The notes under the pieces are model-generated. The model was not told the DNA's origin, did not search any database, and saw nothing but the letters and a program-made list of their open reading frames with translations. From positions 151,025,748 to 151,089,747 of the forward strand of contig NC_080418.1 of assembly GCF_029873635.1 (NCBI RefSeq): a stretch of DNA of 64,000 nt, given 5' to 3'. A program made the translations under genes and the position numbers. This DNA is from Malania oleifera (Eukaryota; Streptophyta; Magnoliopsida; Santalales; Ximeniaceae). Shown here in pieces: positions 37,654 to 49,708 of the stretch. Position 1 is the first letter of the stretch. Every line of letters begins with the position of its first letter.

Positions 37654-38569
37654 AGTGTACTCTTAGTCACCTAGAGGTTAGTGTTCAATTTTTGGTGTCA
37701 ATATATTAACAAGTCATATAGGAAAAGTTTGTTTCCCTTGTGACAATCCCTTGTAATTAAAAAAAATAAAAAAGGAAGTTAGGGCATCTAGATTGACTCC
37801 TAGATTGAGGAACATCTTGACTCCAAAACTCGAGGAAGCTTAAAAAAAAAAATAGAAGCTAAGACCATTCACAACCATGATCATTAAGATACCAAACCCT
37901 TATAAGTGATAAATTATTGAACAATTGATTACGATCACAACACGATCAAGAAGAGGAGGGTCCATTACCTTGCTAGGATCGGGTGTGTCAATATCTCGCT
38001 TTCTCCAGGTTTCCAAACATCAAGAAAAAATACATCTTTATTCATTTAAACTTAGTTATCACACCCATAAATAATAAACACATACCCCAATTGTATCGAT
38101 GAAATTCCAAAAAAAAAAACAAACCATGAGATTGATGATCAAAGTTTTTACTATCGCAATTTAAAATGGTGAATTCATTTCAAAAGTTAATTTCAATTAT
38201 AAAATCAAAATATTATTTATTACACATTTTTTCCATTTCAATCGGAATTAATTTGTTGAAAAAAATTAATTACAATGACTAAGGACAATTTTAATAGATA
38301 AATTACATTTGATAATTTATTTATTCATTCACATGTTTGAATTATTTAAGTATCAATAAAAATTTACAAAGTTATTGAATTGAAATGTGCAAGACAGAGG
38401 ATGGAATGTCAAAATTTTTCAATAGAAAGAGTTTGTTGGGATTTGGTGAAGGTAGGCATATTGCTTGACAATGTAAAATTGTTTTGTTCTTTTTCTCTTT
38501 ATTTTTGTATTTCAATGTAATATAATTGACTTGACAAATGACTTCTATCCATAAAATGATAAGTGGGTC

Positions 38570-38750
38570 ATGCTAGAAAAGAAGGGAATTCCCAGGTTTT
38601 GATGTAATAGTGTTCATTTTGTCGATGGAAGTTTTGCTTCCTTCCTCTTGGGTATGCCAGAGTTTCTGTACATATCCATTTGATCAATATAATTTATCAT
38701 TTACTGATCAAAAAAAAAAAAAAAAAAGGCAGATGAGTCATGCTCATAAC
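38570..38750 (+). mobile_element. LINE-like retroposon tail
   Basis: About 150 bases end in TTTACTGATC followed by 18 A (38710-38727), a common end of plant L1 elements. An imperfect short repeat (TGGGTCATGCT at about 38565, TGAGTCATGCT at about 38735) may be the target duplication, but the second copy lies a few bases after the tail, so this is uncertain. Confidence 0.4.
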
Positions 38751-40592
38751 TTACATATGAGAAGGACAAATGAGTTACCTTGCTCATAAATGACAAATGA
38801 GTCCTACTCATAACCGACAAATGAGCTTTCCTTATATAGGTATCAAAGCTTTCCTTATATAAGTGTGAGATAAATCCTGCTTATAATTAAACGAAGACTA
38901 TTCATAATCAAAAACCAATCAATCAATATATATATATATAATAAATATTTTCAAACTTGAAAGTGCCTTCCGAGATTTCGTAGTAGGGGACAATTGATGA
39001 AGGATAAAATAATACCTATAACTCAAAACGTAAGAGGTAACTTAGCATAAAGAGATGAAAACATTGCAAGTCCAAAGTGAGGGAGTGAAAGTGGAGGGGC
39101 ATAGCTATTTAAGATTTATTATTCATTTTTTTTTATTACATAGGAACTCCAGCCACCAATGAACTCTTCGGACCCCCTGATGCGGCACCAAACTTACAGA
39201 TCAGCATCCTTCGCCCCCAAATCTTACTGATCAGGATAAAGTCCAAATGTGGACACGACTTTTGTACATCAATTTGCCGTTCGGCCAACCCAACTCTCGG
39301 AACACATCTCTATTATCATTCACAGTTTCCGCTAACTCACAGAGAACTCTCAGTATTCACAATCCCCATTGGCTCACAAAGAGTATGTCTTCACATATAA
39401 AAAAAGTTTTTTAGAAAGAGTAAGAGGAGAATGGATCTCGACCTTGTTGCCATATTTCATCTTTAACGTTAGAAAAATTCTCCTAAATATACCATGAATC
39501 CTCCAAACTCTTTTTTTATTTTTATTTTTTTAGGAAATCGAGATTACCGATATTAACGAATAAAAATCGCAGTTTACAACTCACCTCTCTCTCTCTCACT
39601 CTCACTCTTTTAATTACTTATTTATTTATATTCCAATTTAAAAAAAAAAAAAATAGAGCATTTGAATCTCCATGATTGCAGCTAATGATTGATGTAGTAG
39701 ATGAACAGCCACAATTACAGCTATCAATTTTGAATCTTCATAAAAGTCTGGTGGCGATTATTATATTGTTATTTTCTCATTTCTCCTTTGAACAAACACG
39801 TTTTTCTTAAGTTTTTATATAAAATTTCATAAAATAAAAAGTAAATTTATATTTTTACAATTATCTAAAATTATAAAATACAATACAAATAAAAATGATT
39901 TTTTCACCATTAACAAACAATTGGACTTTTTTTCTCCTTTGCAGTGATAATAAATAAGGTGTGGCATTGGCTGGTTGTTGGATATTTATGTTTTTATAAA
40001 AGAAATTAGTGTTCGATGCTTTGTGCGCATAACAAAAAAATTCCATATCCTTGCGTTTCAAAGTGGTGATTTTAGGTTCTAAATTTGTATTTGTGTGGGT
40101 TTTGAGTTTTATCCAAATTCAAGGTCCAAATAATGCTTCCAAATACTACCAATGTGTCTTTAATTAATAATTGTCCAGGTAAGAAAAATAGAATTGAACT
40201 TTTTGCTTTGAAAAAAAAAAAAAAGAGAAAAAAAAGTAAATTTATCAACTGAATAACCTTCAAAAAGAAATTTGTTAATAGAATTTTTACCCAATATAAT
40301 TCATTAATTAAAAGACTAGAAGGAATAGGTGTGTGTGTGTATACATTTATAGACTATGCGTGTTTAGCAAGAGCCCAAATGAGCTCAATGACCAATAAGA
40401 AACATTTCGAGTCTTTTTTTTTTTTAATGCAAGTGACTGATGTTGCTTCGCAGTAGATAATATGTACAGTGAAAATAGTCTAAGAGTATAAATCTTCACC
40501 AAAGAATGAAAGACAAAACATAGACTACCTAAGTCTAGCATAAAAAAGTATTCAAGCAGGTGGAGAAGTGAGTAAATCAAGTTAAAAGATTA

Positions 40593-40990
40593 TTGCATTT
40601 TAATGAGGGTGATTTGGTACTTGTTAAGCTCCATCCAAAATACATGATAGGAGGCTACTTTCTATATATAAAGGACCACTTCCATCTTAGAAAAGTCGAG
40701 AAGACCTCTTACAAGATTGATCTTTTGTCTTTGATGAAGTTGCATCCTATGGTTCACATTATCTACCTCAAGTCATTCATCGCTGACATTGAAGAGCATC
40801 TAGAAGCCGATCAACTAGAGTACCAATGAAGACCTTGCAACTCGACAAACGAGATGTTGAAGAGGTTCTTGCAGACAAAGAGTTCAAGGAAGAAGCAATA
40901 TGATTGAGTTCTTAGTAAAGTGGATGGCCAAGGGACAGTAAATAGTGATAGTTGGTAGTAGAGTTTGATTAATTATAATATGATCTTATT
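40593..40990 (+). mobile_element. Gypsy integrase C-terminal fragment
   Basis: A plus-strand frame (40593-40829) reads FNEGDLVLVKLHP, then TSYKIDLLS and HPMVHIIYLKSF, the pattern of the integrase C-terminal domain of plant Ty3/gypsy elements. The next 150 bases recall a chromodomain. No LTR was found next to it; the copia element starts at 41052. A truncated fossil. Confidence 0.6.
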
Positions 40991-41051
40991 GCCTTTAATT
41001 GTGGGATTGTGTGAAGCATCGATGGGAAAATGTACACATTAATACTGATTC

Positions 41052-41485
41052 TGTTGTACAAATTAATGCGCAGTGAAAAACTGAATCACCCAATGAAGCA
41101 ACCAACAATGAAATATACAGAATATACAATCACACAGATTATATGAAAGTAATAAAATAATGACACAAAAAATTACGTGATTCGACAATGCCTACATCCA
41201 CGAGAGCAAAAGGTTGTGAATTTTTCACTATCTTGTGTCAAACAAAACATTGAGTTACAACATACAACATTGTATATATAACTCTCCTAGAGGTTTTCTT
41301 CCCAAAACCCAACCTATGCTTCCCAATTCAATATTCAAAAAATAGCACTGAGTAATCGAGCCAAACCGTTGAGAGTTTCAGGCAAATCATAGCTGATTTC
41401 TTCTTGCAAGTCAGTTTCTCTGTTTTTCCACTATGTTTTCTTTGTACATGCATTCCACTTAACATACGAGCCACATATTACAACA
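41052..41485 (-). repeat. 3' LTR of the copia element
   Basis: 434 bases. It lacks about 80-100 bases of TCGA-rich motifs that are present in the 5' LTR at 47873-47985; otherwise the two are alike. Confidence 0.82.
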
Positions 41486-41699
41486 ATCTCCATATTGGCA
41501 AATATGCACCACTTAGGAGAAAAAAAAATCGAAAACATAACCTGCAACTTCACTTGGGACAATAGGTTGGGACCACCTCCCGTCTAGCAATTAGAGACAT
41601 TAAGCAAGTCCAAGCAATATTTGAACTTATCCGTGGTAACATGCTTTATCAATATATCTATTGCATTCTCAGAAGTGTGAACTTTCTCAAGCAATAGTT

Positions 41700-43391
41700 C
41701 ACTAGAAGAGACCAACGCCTAGATCTTGTGAAACCTCACATTTATATGTTTGGTTCTCGCATGATACATTTGATTCTTCGCCAAATAAATTACACTCTGA
41801 CTATCATAATGCAGTTGAACTCCACCTTACTAAATACCCAGCTCCTTGACAAAACTTGTAAGCCACAATGCTTCTTTGACAGTTTTGGCGACTATCATAT
41901 ACTCCGACTCAGTTGTTGATAATGGAATTAGAGACTGTATCATGGACCTCCAACAAATAGGCCCTTCCACAAGAGTAAACACATACCCTGTTGTGACCTC
42001 CTATCATCTAAGTCCCGTGCATAATCTGCATCTACATATCCCACAACTAACGGATCACTCTGTTGCCTACCGAACATAATGTCATAGTGTGAAGTACCTC
42101 GCAAGTATTTGAAAATCGACTTGACTGCATCCCAATGTTGTTTATCCGAATTTGAAAAAAAAAAAAAAAAAAAACTTACTCACTACACTGACAGCTTGTA
42201 GCATATCCGGTCTTGTACATATCATAGCATACATTAAACACCTCACTGCACTACCATAGGGGACTTTTGACATATCACGAATATCATCATCCGTCTTTGG
42301 TTACTAGGTGGTAGACAATTTAAAATGATTCGTCAACGGCGTACTTACCAATTTTGCATTAACTATGCTAAACATCTCCAACACCTTCTCCACATAGCTA
42401 TTCTGAGATAACCACAATCTCCCTGCAGCTCTGTCCCTACGAATCTCCATCCCAAGAATCTTTTTAACTACACCCAAATCTTTCATGTCAAACTCTTTAC
42501 TCAATAGAGTTTTCAACTAATTTACCCGAGTCATATTCCTCACAGCAATCAACATGTCATCAACATAAAACAATAGAAAAATGAGTGAACTGTTCTCAAG
42601 ACTCTTCACATAAACGCAACAATCATACTCACACCTCTTATAGCCAATCTGAATCATTTAGGAGTCAAAACGTTTGTACCACTGCCTCAGAGGCTACTTC
42701 AACCTGTAAAGTGATTTCTTCAGTTACATACCAATTACTCCTATCCAGGTTGACTAAACCCATTTTGATTGCACCATGTAAATCAACTCCTCCAAATCAC
42801 CATGGAGAAACAGTCTTTACGTCTATTTGCTCCAAATGCATATCGAAATGTGCCACCAATCCCAACACTACCCTTATGAAAGCGTGTCTAACCATGAGGG
42901 AGAAGATCTCATTATAATCAACTTTTTTCCTCTGTGAGTAACCTTATGCTACTAACTGAGTCTTGAACTTCTCTCCTTCTTTTTCCGATACCGCTTCTTT
43001 CTTCCTATACACCCACTTGCATCCTATCATCCTCTTCCCTTCCGAAAGCTCCACCAACTCTCACATCTGGTTCTTATGCAATAACTCCATCTCCTCTACC
43101 ATAACACCTATCCATCTACTTTTTAAGAGGCAGTTTTTTCTCTTGACTGTACATCACCTCTTGAAAAGTAGTAGGATCCTTGCAACTAATAATCAGTGCA
43201 TAAGACACCAGATCATTAAATTCATACCTGAGCGGTGGCCTGATAGTGCATCTGGGACTATGTATAGCTAAACCGTGATCCTGCTGGTCTCCCGAGCTAG
43301 AACTCCCTACACTCTGAACACTGTCATCTCTACCCTGAGTCTCTAACTCCACCTGTACCACATACTCATTACTGCTGCAGTTTTCTAGCAA
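41700..43391 (-). mobile_element. Copia RT and RNase H region (fossil)
   Basis: The clearest part (42304-42516) has FDMKDLGVVKKILGMEIRRD, then LWLSQNSYVEKVL and STPL, the end of a Tork/Tnt1-type RT. RNase H lies to the left (41700-42300) and the integrase C-terminus and start of RT to the right (42520-43391). Decayed. Confidence 0.8.
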
Positions 43392-43836
43392 TTGTTTCTC
43401 TTCTTTTTCCTTCTAAGTACGTTGTAACACGACTTTCTAATCAAAAATCACGTCTCTACCAATCACTACCTTGTTTACCTTTGGATCCTATAGCTTGAAC
43501 TCTTTCACACCTTTCTGATACCCTAGAAAAATGCACCATCTAGACTATACATCGAGCTTTGATCTCTCCTTTCTAGAAATGTGCACATAGGTTGGACATC
43601 CAAATACTCTCAAACTAGAGTAGTCTACCACATTACCTGTCCACACCTTCTCTACAACTTTCACATCTAGCGACGCCCTTGGTGATCAATTAACCAAGAA
43701 ACACGTCATACTCACTGCCCCAGTCCAAAAGTTCTTAGCAAGCCCTACATTCAACCTGAGACACCGAACTCTTTCAGCTAGAGTTCGGTTCATCCTTTCT
43801 GCCACACCATTCTATTGTGGTGTCTTGGGTACTGTT

Positions 43837-44786
43837 TGTTGACTTTTTGAGACCGATCCCTATCTTTATACTGACAAAGCACATGATTCTTATGTGTGTA
43901 TTTAATACGTGAACAAGTCCATTAATTTAACACACACATAAGGAAATGGCGATGGAAGCTTGCAGGACTTAAAGCCTATACGATCAGACGCATTCCAAGA
44001 AATCAGAAGAGCAAGAAAAGAAGAGAACATTTATTATTTTATCTTGTAATGCACTTAAGTTTTATTTTTAGAATTTGGTCTGTAATAATGCATACATCTT
44101 ACATAATATGATTTGAAACTCAGACAGAACCATAAACATACCTTGGTCAACCGAATCTATATGAATGGTCAACCAACCTTTGCCTTGGTCGACCGAACCC
44201 ACGAAGGGTTCAGAAATACCCTGATATGGTCAACCAAACCTATAGTTCAAATTTGCCTCGATCGACTGAACTTATAAAAATGATCGACCAAACCTCTCGG
44301 ATTGGCCTAATTTTTAACTGCTAATCGTCATTAATTTTTCACTTAAACATTTTCACAAGTGTGTCCCTCAACAATCAAATTTCCTGAAAATCTATAAATA
44401 CCCCCTTCATAACTCATATTAGCAATTTTGATTAACTAATTTTTCTCTCAAATTATTTTCTTAATCACAATTCCCCCACTTAAATTTTTATTACAAAATC
44501 ATTGTTGGGGTAAAATTTTATACTCTCCAAACTCTATTTATTATTCCTTAAAAAATCTTTTGAAAGAGAGCATATAGTTTCGTTTGGGCATTTCTTTTTA
44601 AAGCACTCACTGTCACACATACTTTATTTTCTTAAAATCATTTTTGAGAGTTGCCTTAAGATTTCTCCCGATTATCTTCATATTCTTGGGAGAAATTATT
44701 CAGTGCACAAATATTTTTGAGCTTAAGTCCTAGCTTCTCCAAATATTTATTAGTGCAAAAATTTTATTGGAGAATATATTTATCAC

Positions 44787-44830
<44 letters not shown>

Positions 44831-45787
44831 ATATTTTATTTGTGCAAAATGCAAAATTTATTTTAACACAAAACCCTAGGTTCTCTTATTATTCCTAGAA
44901 AACTATTTTTGGAAGAAATTTTATTAGGGTCATATCTTTAAGTATTTTATCATACACATCATTTCTCAAAGATTGAAGATATTGTTTTGAGAAAACACTC
45001 TTTCTCTACTGAGCATAACTCATATCATATTAGAGTGCATGTATTTGAGTTTTTAATGTGTACATTTCTACTTATACTTAGAAGCATTGTATTATGTACA
45101 AAAATGATTTTAATAGATTGGTTGGGTTCATCTCGTAAATTGAACTTGGAAGTCTCAGTTTCGTAAGTGAGATCAGTTCGGTTCATCTCGGAAATTGCAC
45201 AGGAGTGTCTCCGCCCCGTAAGAGAGACCAGTTGGGCTCAGTCTAATAATTGAGTTAGGGTTTACCTCACCCCATGAGGAGAGATTGTAACGGCTTCTAC
45301 TCCACCCGTTTAAGTGAGCAGAGATAGTGGAATCCTTGGAGAGTATGCCCAAGGCAAGGACATAGGCTGGTTTGGTCAAACCTCGATAACAAATATTGTA
45401 TGTTTCTCTCTCTCTATCTCGTTTAAATTCGCGCACTTTAATTTCCGCACATGTATGCTTGTTCATTTATTGCTGTCATTACTTTTGCCTGCATGCCCTT
45501 TATTTAAATGAGATATGCGTCTTACGTGTATGTTTACTTTCATGGCTTAATCATTTTTCACATACACGCTTTGAAGATTAAATGGGATATGATGTGGTGA
45601 TTGTATGCAAGTATTTAATTTATTGAGAATATATTATTTGGCTTAAATATTTGCATACTTGATTAATTGGGAATGCTTAGACAGACTTGGGTTGTGAAAT
45701 ACTGGCCGCAAATTGAGTTCAACCTAGAAGAAATTTTTAATACCCAATTCACCCCCCCCCCCTCTTGAGAATACACTAATTCTAACA
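43837..45787 (+). mobile_element. Solo LTR nested in the copia element
   Basis: 1,951 bases, from TGTTGACTTTTTGAG to ACTAATTCTAACA, within the host integrase. The target duplication is CTGTT (43832-43836) and CTATT (45788-45792), one base different. It has a cluster of GGTC(A/G)ACC-type motifs (44148-44310), TATAAATA at 44393, a (TA)n run at about 44788-44828 and a C run near its end (45752-45762), the features of a SIRE-like copia LTR. Confidence 0.82.
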
Positions 45788-45792
45788 CTATT

Positions 45793-47235
45793 AAATGTCT
45801 CCTTATGTCATGCTGCTCGCACAACTCCATGGACCTTGAATTAGTGTACTCAGTTCCATTGTCTGACCAGAGATATTTAATCTTTCTCCCGATTTGGTTT
45901 TCCACCTCAGCTTTTCACCATTTAAACCTAGCAAACATCTCTAACTTGTATAGCATAAAGTACACCCAGACCTTTCGTGAGTAATCATCTACAAAAACTC
46001 ACAAAGTAAATATGTCCACCTCGTGATGCTACCCTCACCAGTCCCCAAACATTCGAACGAATGTAGTCAAGAATACCCTCCGTCTTGTGTGTGCTTGTCT
46101 TGAACTGCACCCTGTTTTGTTTCCTAAGAACACAATACCTGCATAAATTCAGTATGCATGTTTTGACACCCTTCAAAAGTTTTCTCTCATGAAGTTTTAT
46201 CATTCCACGCTCACCCATATGCCCTGACCGCATATGTCACAAAACAGTATTATCAAACTTGAAATCTGCAATTGCAGCTTCACCTACAATTGTGGTATCC
46301 ATCAGTGCATAGATATTTCTCGCTAATTTTTATCACTTCATCACCATTAAGACACATTTACACCTTCATTACCCCACTTTCAGACTTGTAACTAAACCCG
46401 TTATAATTTAAAGAGCCCAATGAAATTAAATTCTTCTCTAGATCTGGTATGTGCCTAACATCACATAATGTTTTCACAACACCATCAAACATTTTAATTA
46501 TGATATTTCTTATTCCAACAATTTTGCATGAAGCATCATTTCCCATCAAAACAAAACCAGATTTGAATGACTTGTAGGTGCTGAACCAATCCTTATTTGA
46601 TATCATGTGATAAGAGCACGCCGAATTTAGGATCCAAGAATCTGTAAAGCGATCTGAACTCGATGAAACAGAAAGCATATCACTATCACCACTCTTTGAG
46701 TATTCTTCTTCCACTACATTCGCCGATTTTGAAAAACCCTCTTGATTTCTGCATTCCCCTTATTCTTTTTCGGACACTACAATTTTATGTGCCCCTTTTT
46801 CCTGCAATTAAAACATCGTATGTCCTTCTTCTTGGATTGGGACCAAGATTTATAATTACTCAATTCGCTCCGTAACTTGCTTCTCCCATGTTCCTAGTTA
46901 TCCTTCACCACAAGCCCTTCACCATGTGAAATCTCATCTCTAGCTTACTTCCTTTGATGAAAACCTAGCAGAGTGCTTGTGACCTCCTCTAAATTCAGGG
47001 TTTCTTTTCCTCACATCAAAGTTGTAAACAGATTTTCATACGTATGAGACGCAGGTAAGGAATTCAGTAGCATCAACGCCTTGTCTTTCTTTTTGAACTC
47101 CACATCAACCCGCATCAAATCACTTACAATATTATTGAATACATTGATGTGTTGGTTCAAATCTGAACACTCTACCATCTTAAGCCAATACAATTTTTGC
47201 TTAAGATATAACTTGTTTGTTAAAGACTTAGACAT
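45793..47235 (-). mobile_element. Copia gag, protease and integrase start (fossil)
   Basis: Minus-strand order: gag helix region (47011-47235, with DKALMLLNSLP), a degenerate zinc knuckle region (about 46780-46830), the protease-type block SWILNSACSYHM and its surroundings (46358-46714), the integrase zinc region (45985-46233) and integrase core (45663-45905, running into the nested LTR). Decayed. Confidence 0.8.
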
Positions 47236-47534
47236 ACACCGACTCTTCGAATTCTGTCAAACTGTCACCGAAGATTCCTCATCCATGACGTGATACAACA
47301 CGTCATCAGCCAGACAGAACCTGATAGTCGCCATAGCCTTCGCTTCCAACTCCTTCCATCCACGCCTTCCGGTTGACTTCCTTATAATGTCTTTACCATA
47401 CTCTGTTGCACTAACAAGTCCTTAACTCTCCTCTACCATAATCCAAAATTTCCCAATCCGTTGAACTTAACAACATCAAACTTCGCAAAAGAAATCCCAG
47501 AAGTCATTGTAACCAATTGCTCTGATAGCAATTT

Positions 47535-48072
47535 TGTTGTACAAATTAATGCGCAGCGAAAAACCGAATCACACAATGTAGCAACCAACAATGAAATATA
47601 CATAAAACACAATCATGCAGATTATATGAAAGTAATAAAACAATGACACGAAGAATTAGTGGTACGGAAATGCCTACATCCATGGGATCAACCGACTGTG
47701 AATTTTTCACTGTCTTGTATCAAAAGAAACATTGAATTACAACATACAACATTGTATATATGTATATAACCTTTCCAGAGGGTCCCCCCACCCCCCAAGC
47801 GGAAACCCAACCTATTAAACTTCCTAATTCAAAATTCAAAATTCAAAAAACAGTGCTGAGTACCTGAGTCAAACCATCGACAGTTTCAAACAAACCGTCG
47901 AAGGTTTAATGTCGACACCAAATCGTCGAAATAACTCTACAAAGCCATCAACTGTTTTCTTTTACTCAGGATACCATCGCCGATTTCTTCTTGCAAGTCA
48001 GCCTCTCTATTTTTCCATCATGTTATCTTTGTACATGTATTTCACTCAACATATAAGCCACATATTACAACA
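47535..48072 (-). repeat. 5' LTR of the copia element
   Basis: 538 bases, TGTTGTAC...ACAACA. It has an extra cluster of motifs such as ACCATCGACAGTT and ACCGTCGAAGGTT at 47873-47985 that the 3' LTR mostly lacks. Confidence 0.82.
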
Positions 48073-48179
48073 GAATTGATATGCCAAAGACACAGGTTTA
48101 GACAACCAACGATGTGGCCATATATATATATATATATATGACTCTATTTTCGGAACGTGTTGATTTACAGATCCCAAAA

Positions 48180-48540
48180 ACATGAGCAAGATTTCATCGA
48201 GAAATTGAAAAGAGATTTTCATACTATGATAGAAGTGCTACAACACTAGATGGGTTATGCACTTATTGTCGATCTCAAAAATTCCAAATCGATTGCGGTA
48301 AAATATGGACGCACAAGGGTGCTAGAAACTATAGCATACAATGGTGTCTACTATGGTAAGAAGTGGGAGAACTTATTGACTTGGTGCAATACTTTTAAGT
48401 GCTTAGGAACAACTCAAAGAGGTGAAGTATCTATTATGACAATGTACTTAAGTAGAGATGCTAAACTATGGTGGAAGATTTGGAAAGAGAGTTCAAGGTC
48501 TCATTCTTTCCTAGACCTACCAAACCTATCCTGCTCATGA
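48180..48540 (+). mobile_element. Retrotransposon gag fragment
   Basis: Plus-strand frame 48250-48540 has TMYLSRDAKLWWKIW, the pattern of gag in plant LTR retrotransposons, after a possible coiled region. No LTR seen; it ends some 130 bases before the MULE locus. Truncated fossil. Confidence 0.55.
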
Positions 48541-48671
48541 TGTGATTGCACTTGCACATGTACCGCACCCACGCATGCAGGCTGTGCTTTAGCAAGCAAA
48601 GTGCATCATGCGATGTGCTTTGAACTACCCAAACTTATCCTAGTCCTTTTGATGTTTGACTAACTTGCATG

Positions 48672-49050
48672 GAGTTTTTTCCCGTTTTATAATTAAAAAT
48701 AAATAAAATATAAAATAATACTCTGAATAGGGAATTTTTTCCCAAAATAATTCTCACGTAATCTCGCAGCATGAAGCTACGAGATTTAAACTGGTGGCCA
48801 CTCTGCCATCGACGCGTGGCAAAGAAAGAAACAGGACTAACGTGACGTGTGGCGACGGGTGAAGAAATCTCGCAGGTCCAACCTGCGAGATTTGAGAAGC
48901 GATCGAACGGAGAGGCGACGCGTGGCTACGAGGTTACGAGCGATCGTGACACGTGGTGAATCTCGCAGGTCCAACCTGCGAGATTTAAGAAGCGATCGAA
49001 CGGAGAGCGTGCCACACGGTAAATCTCGCAGGTCCAACCTACGAGATTTA
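48672..49050 (+). repeat. Left terminal inverted repeat of the MULE locus
   Basis: Begins GAGTTTTTTCCCGTTTTATA and continues through an AT-rich 80 bases to ACGTAATCTCGCAG, then a GC-rich part with three copies of a 29-base palindrome (arms AAATCTCGCAGGT) at 48865-48893, 48959-48986 and 49021-49049. Pairs with 60590-60904. About 220 bases of it recur in direct orientation in the central spacer. Confidence 0.85.
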
Positions 49051-49300
49051 AGAAGCGATCGTACGGAGAACCTGTGGGATGAACTTGTCCTCGTTGCATC
49101 GTAAATTATAAAAACAGAGGCTCATTTTAAGTCATTTTTCTAGGTTGGCCTTAAAGAAGAACCACAACACGCCAGTCACATTCAACAACTTACCAGCTCT
49201 CCAATACTATGAACCCAACCACAAAACGATCTGGTGTTTCAACACCAACAATGCTGAAGCCTAAAGGCTATCAAACATAATTTGCTCAAATAACGCCAAT

Positions 49301-49414
49301 AAAACTTAACTTAAAACTTGCTTTCAAGGATTGGCTGCATCACTCGCAATTTTATATATATATAATTGCGAGTGATGCAGCCAATCCTTGAAAGCAAGTT
49401 TTAAGTTAAGTTTT
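49301..49414. repeat. Hairpin with 51-base perfect arms, left copy
   Basis: 49301-49351 is the exact reverse complement of 49364-49414, with a 12-base TA-rich loop. It could be a MITE-like insertion or a foldback precursor of small RNA. The partner at 60216-60338 has a longer loop. Confidence 0.9.
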
Positions 49415-49708
49415 ATATATATAATATTTTTATGTAGATATTAGGAAATTTCAATTATCTAAAAAAATACATACTTATTTGGAAAAACAGATACTCCTAC
49501 TGCTTATATTAATTAAAAACCAAAAGAGAACCTCTTCATCACTCATCAAACATGACCCTTTTGCCTTTCTAAATTCCAAATTTAGAAAAAGGGAAAACAG
49601 ACGAGTAGAAGCATATTTGGTGAGTTGATATGGAGATGTTGAGCACGTTGATTTGAAAATTTCAACTCAAAATTTGTTGGATCACAAAGCTTCTCCTAAA
49701 CCCTACTC

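Larger units (their letters stand above)
37004..40592. other. AT-rich intergenic spacer
   Basis: No gene recognised. Apart from the tandem duplication and retroposon tail listed separately, it holds (A)n runs, a (TA)n run at about 38926-38941, a (GT)n run near 40330 and a less AT-rich stretch at 39130-39400 of unknown origin. Confidence 0.5.
41052..48072 (-). mobile_element. Ty1/copia retrotransposon (Tork/Tnt1-like), nested and decayed
   Basis: 7.0 kb on the minus strand. LTRs at 41052-41485 (3') and 47535-48072 (5'), both TGTTGTAC...ACAACA. The minus strand next to the 5' LTR reads TTGCTATCAGAGC, a good initiator-Met primer site. Domain order on the minus strand is gag, protease, integrase, RT, RNase H, which defines copia. 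No clean target duplication seen (GATTC vs GAATT). A solo LTR (43837-45787) lies in the integrase. Coding parts have roughly ten or more breaks. Confidence 0.87.

Noticed and set aside
48847-49104. Frames with repeated SRRSNLRDLRSD peptides at the MULE ends
   Set aside because: They are translations of the 29-base palindromes and the DNA between them; the same words read open on both strands, as expected for palindromic DNA, not protein.
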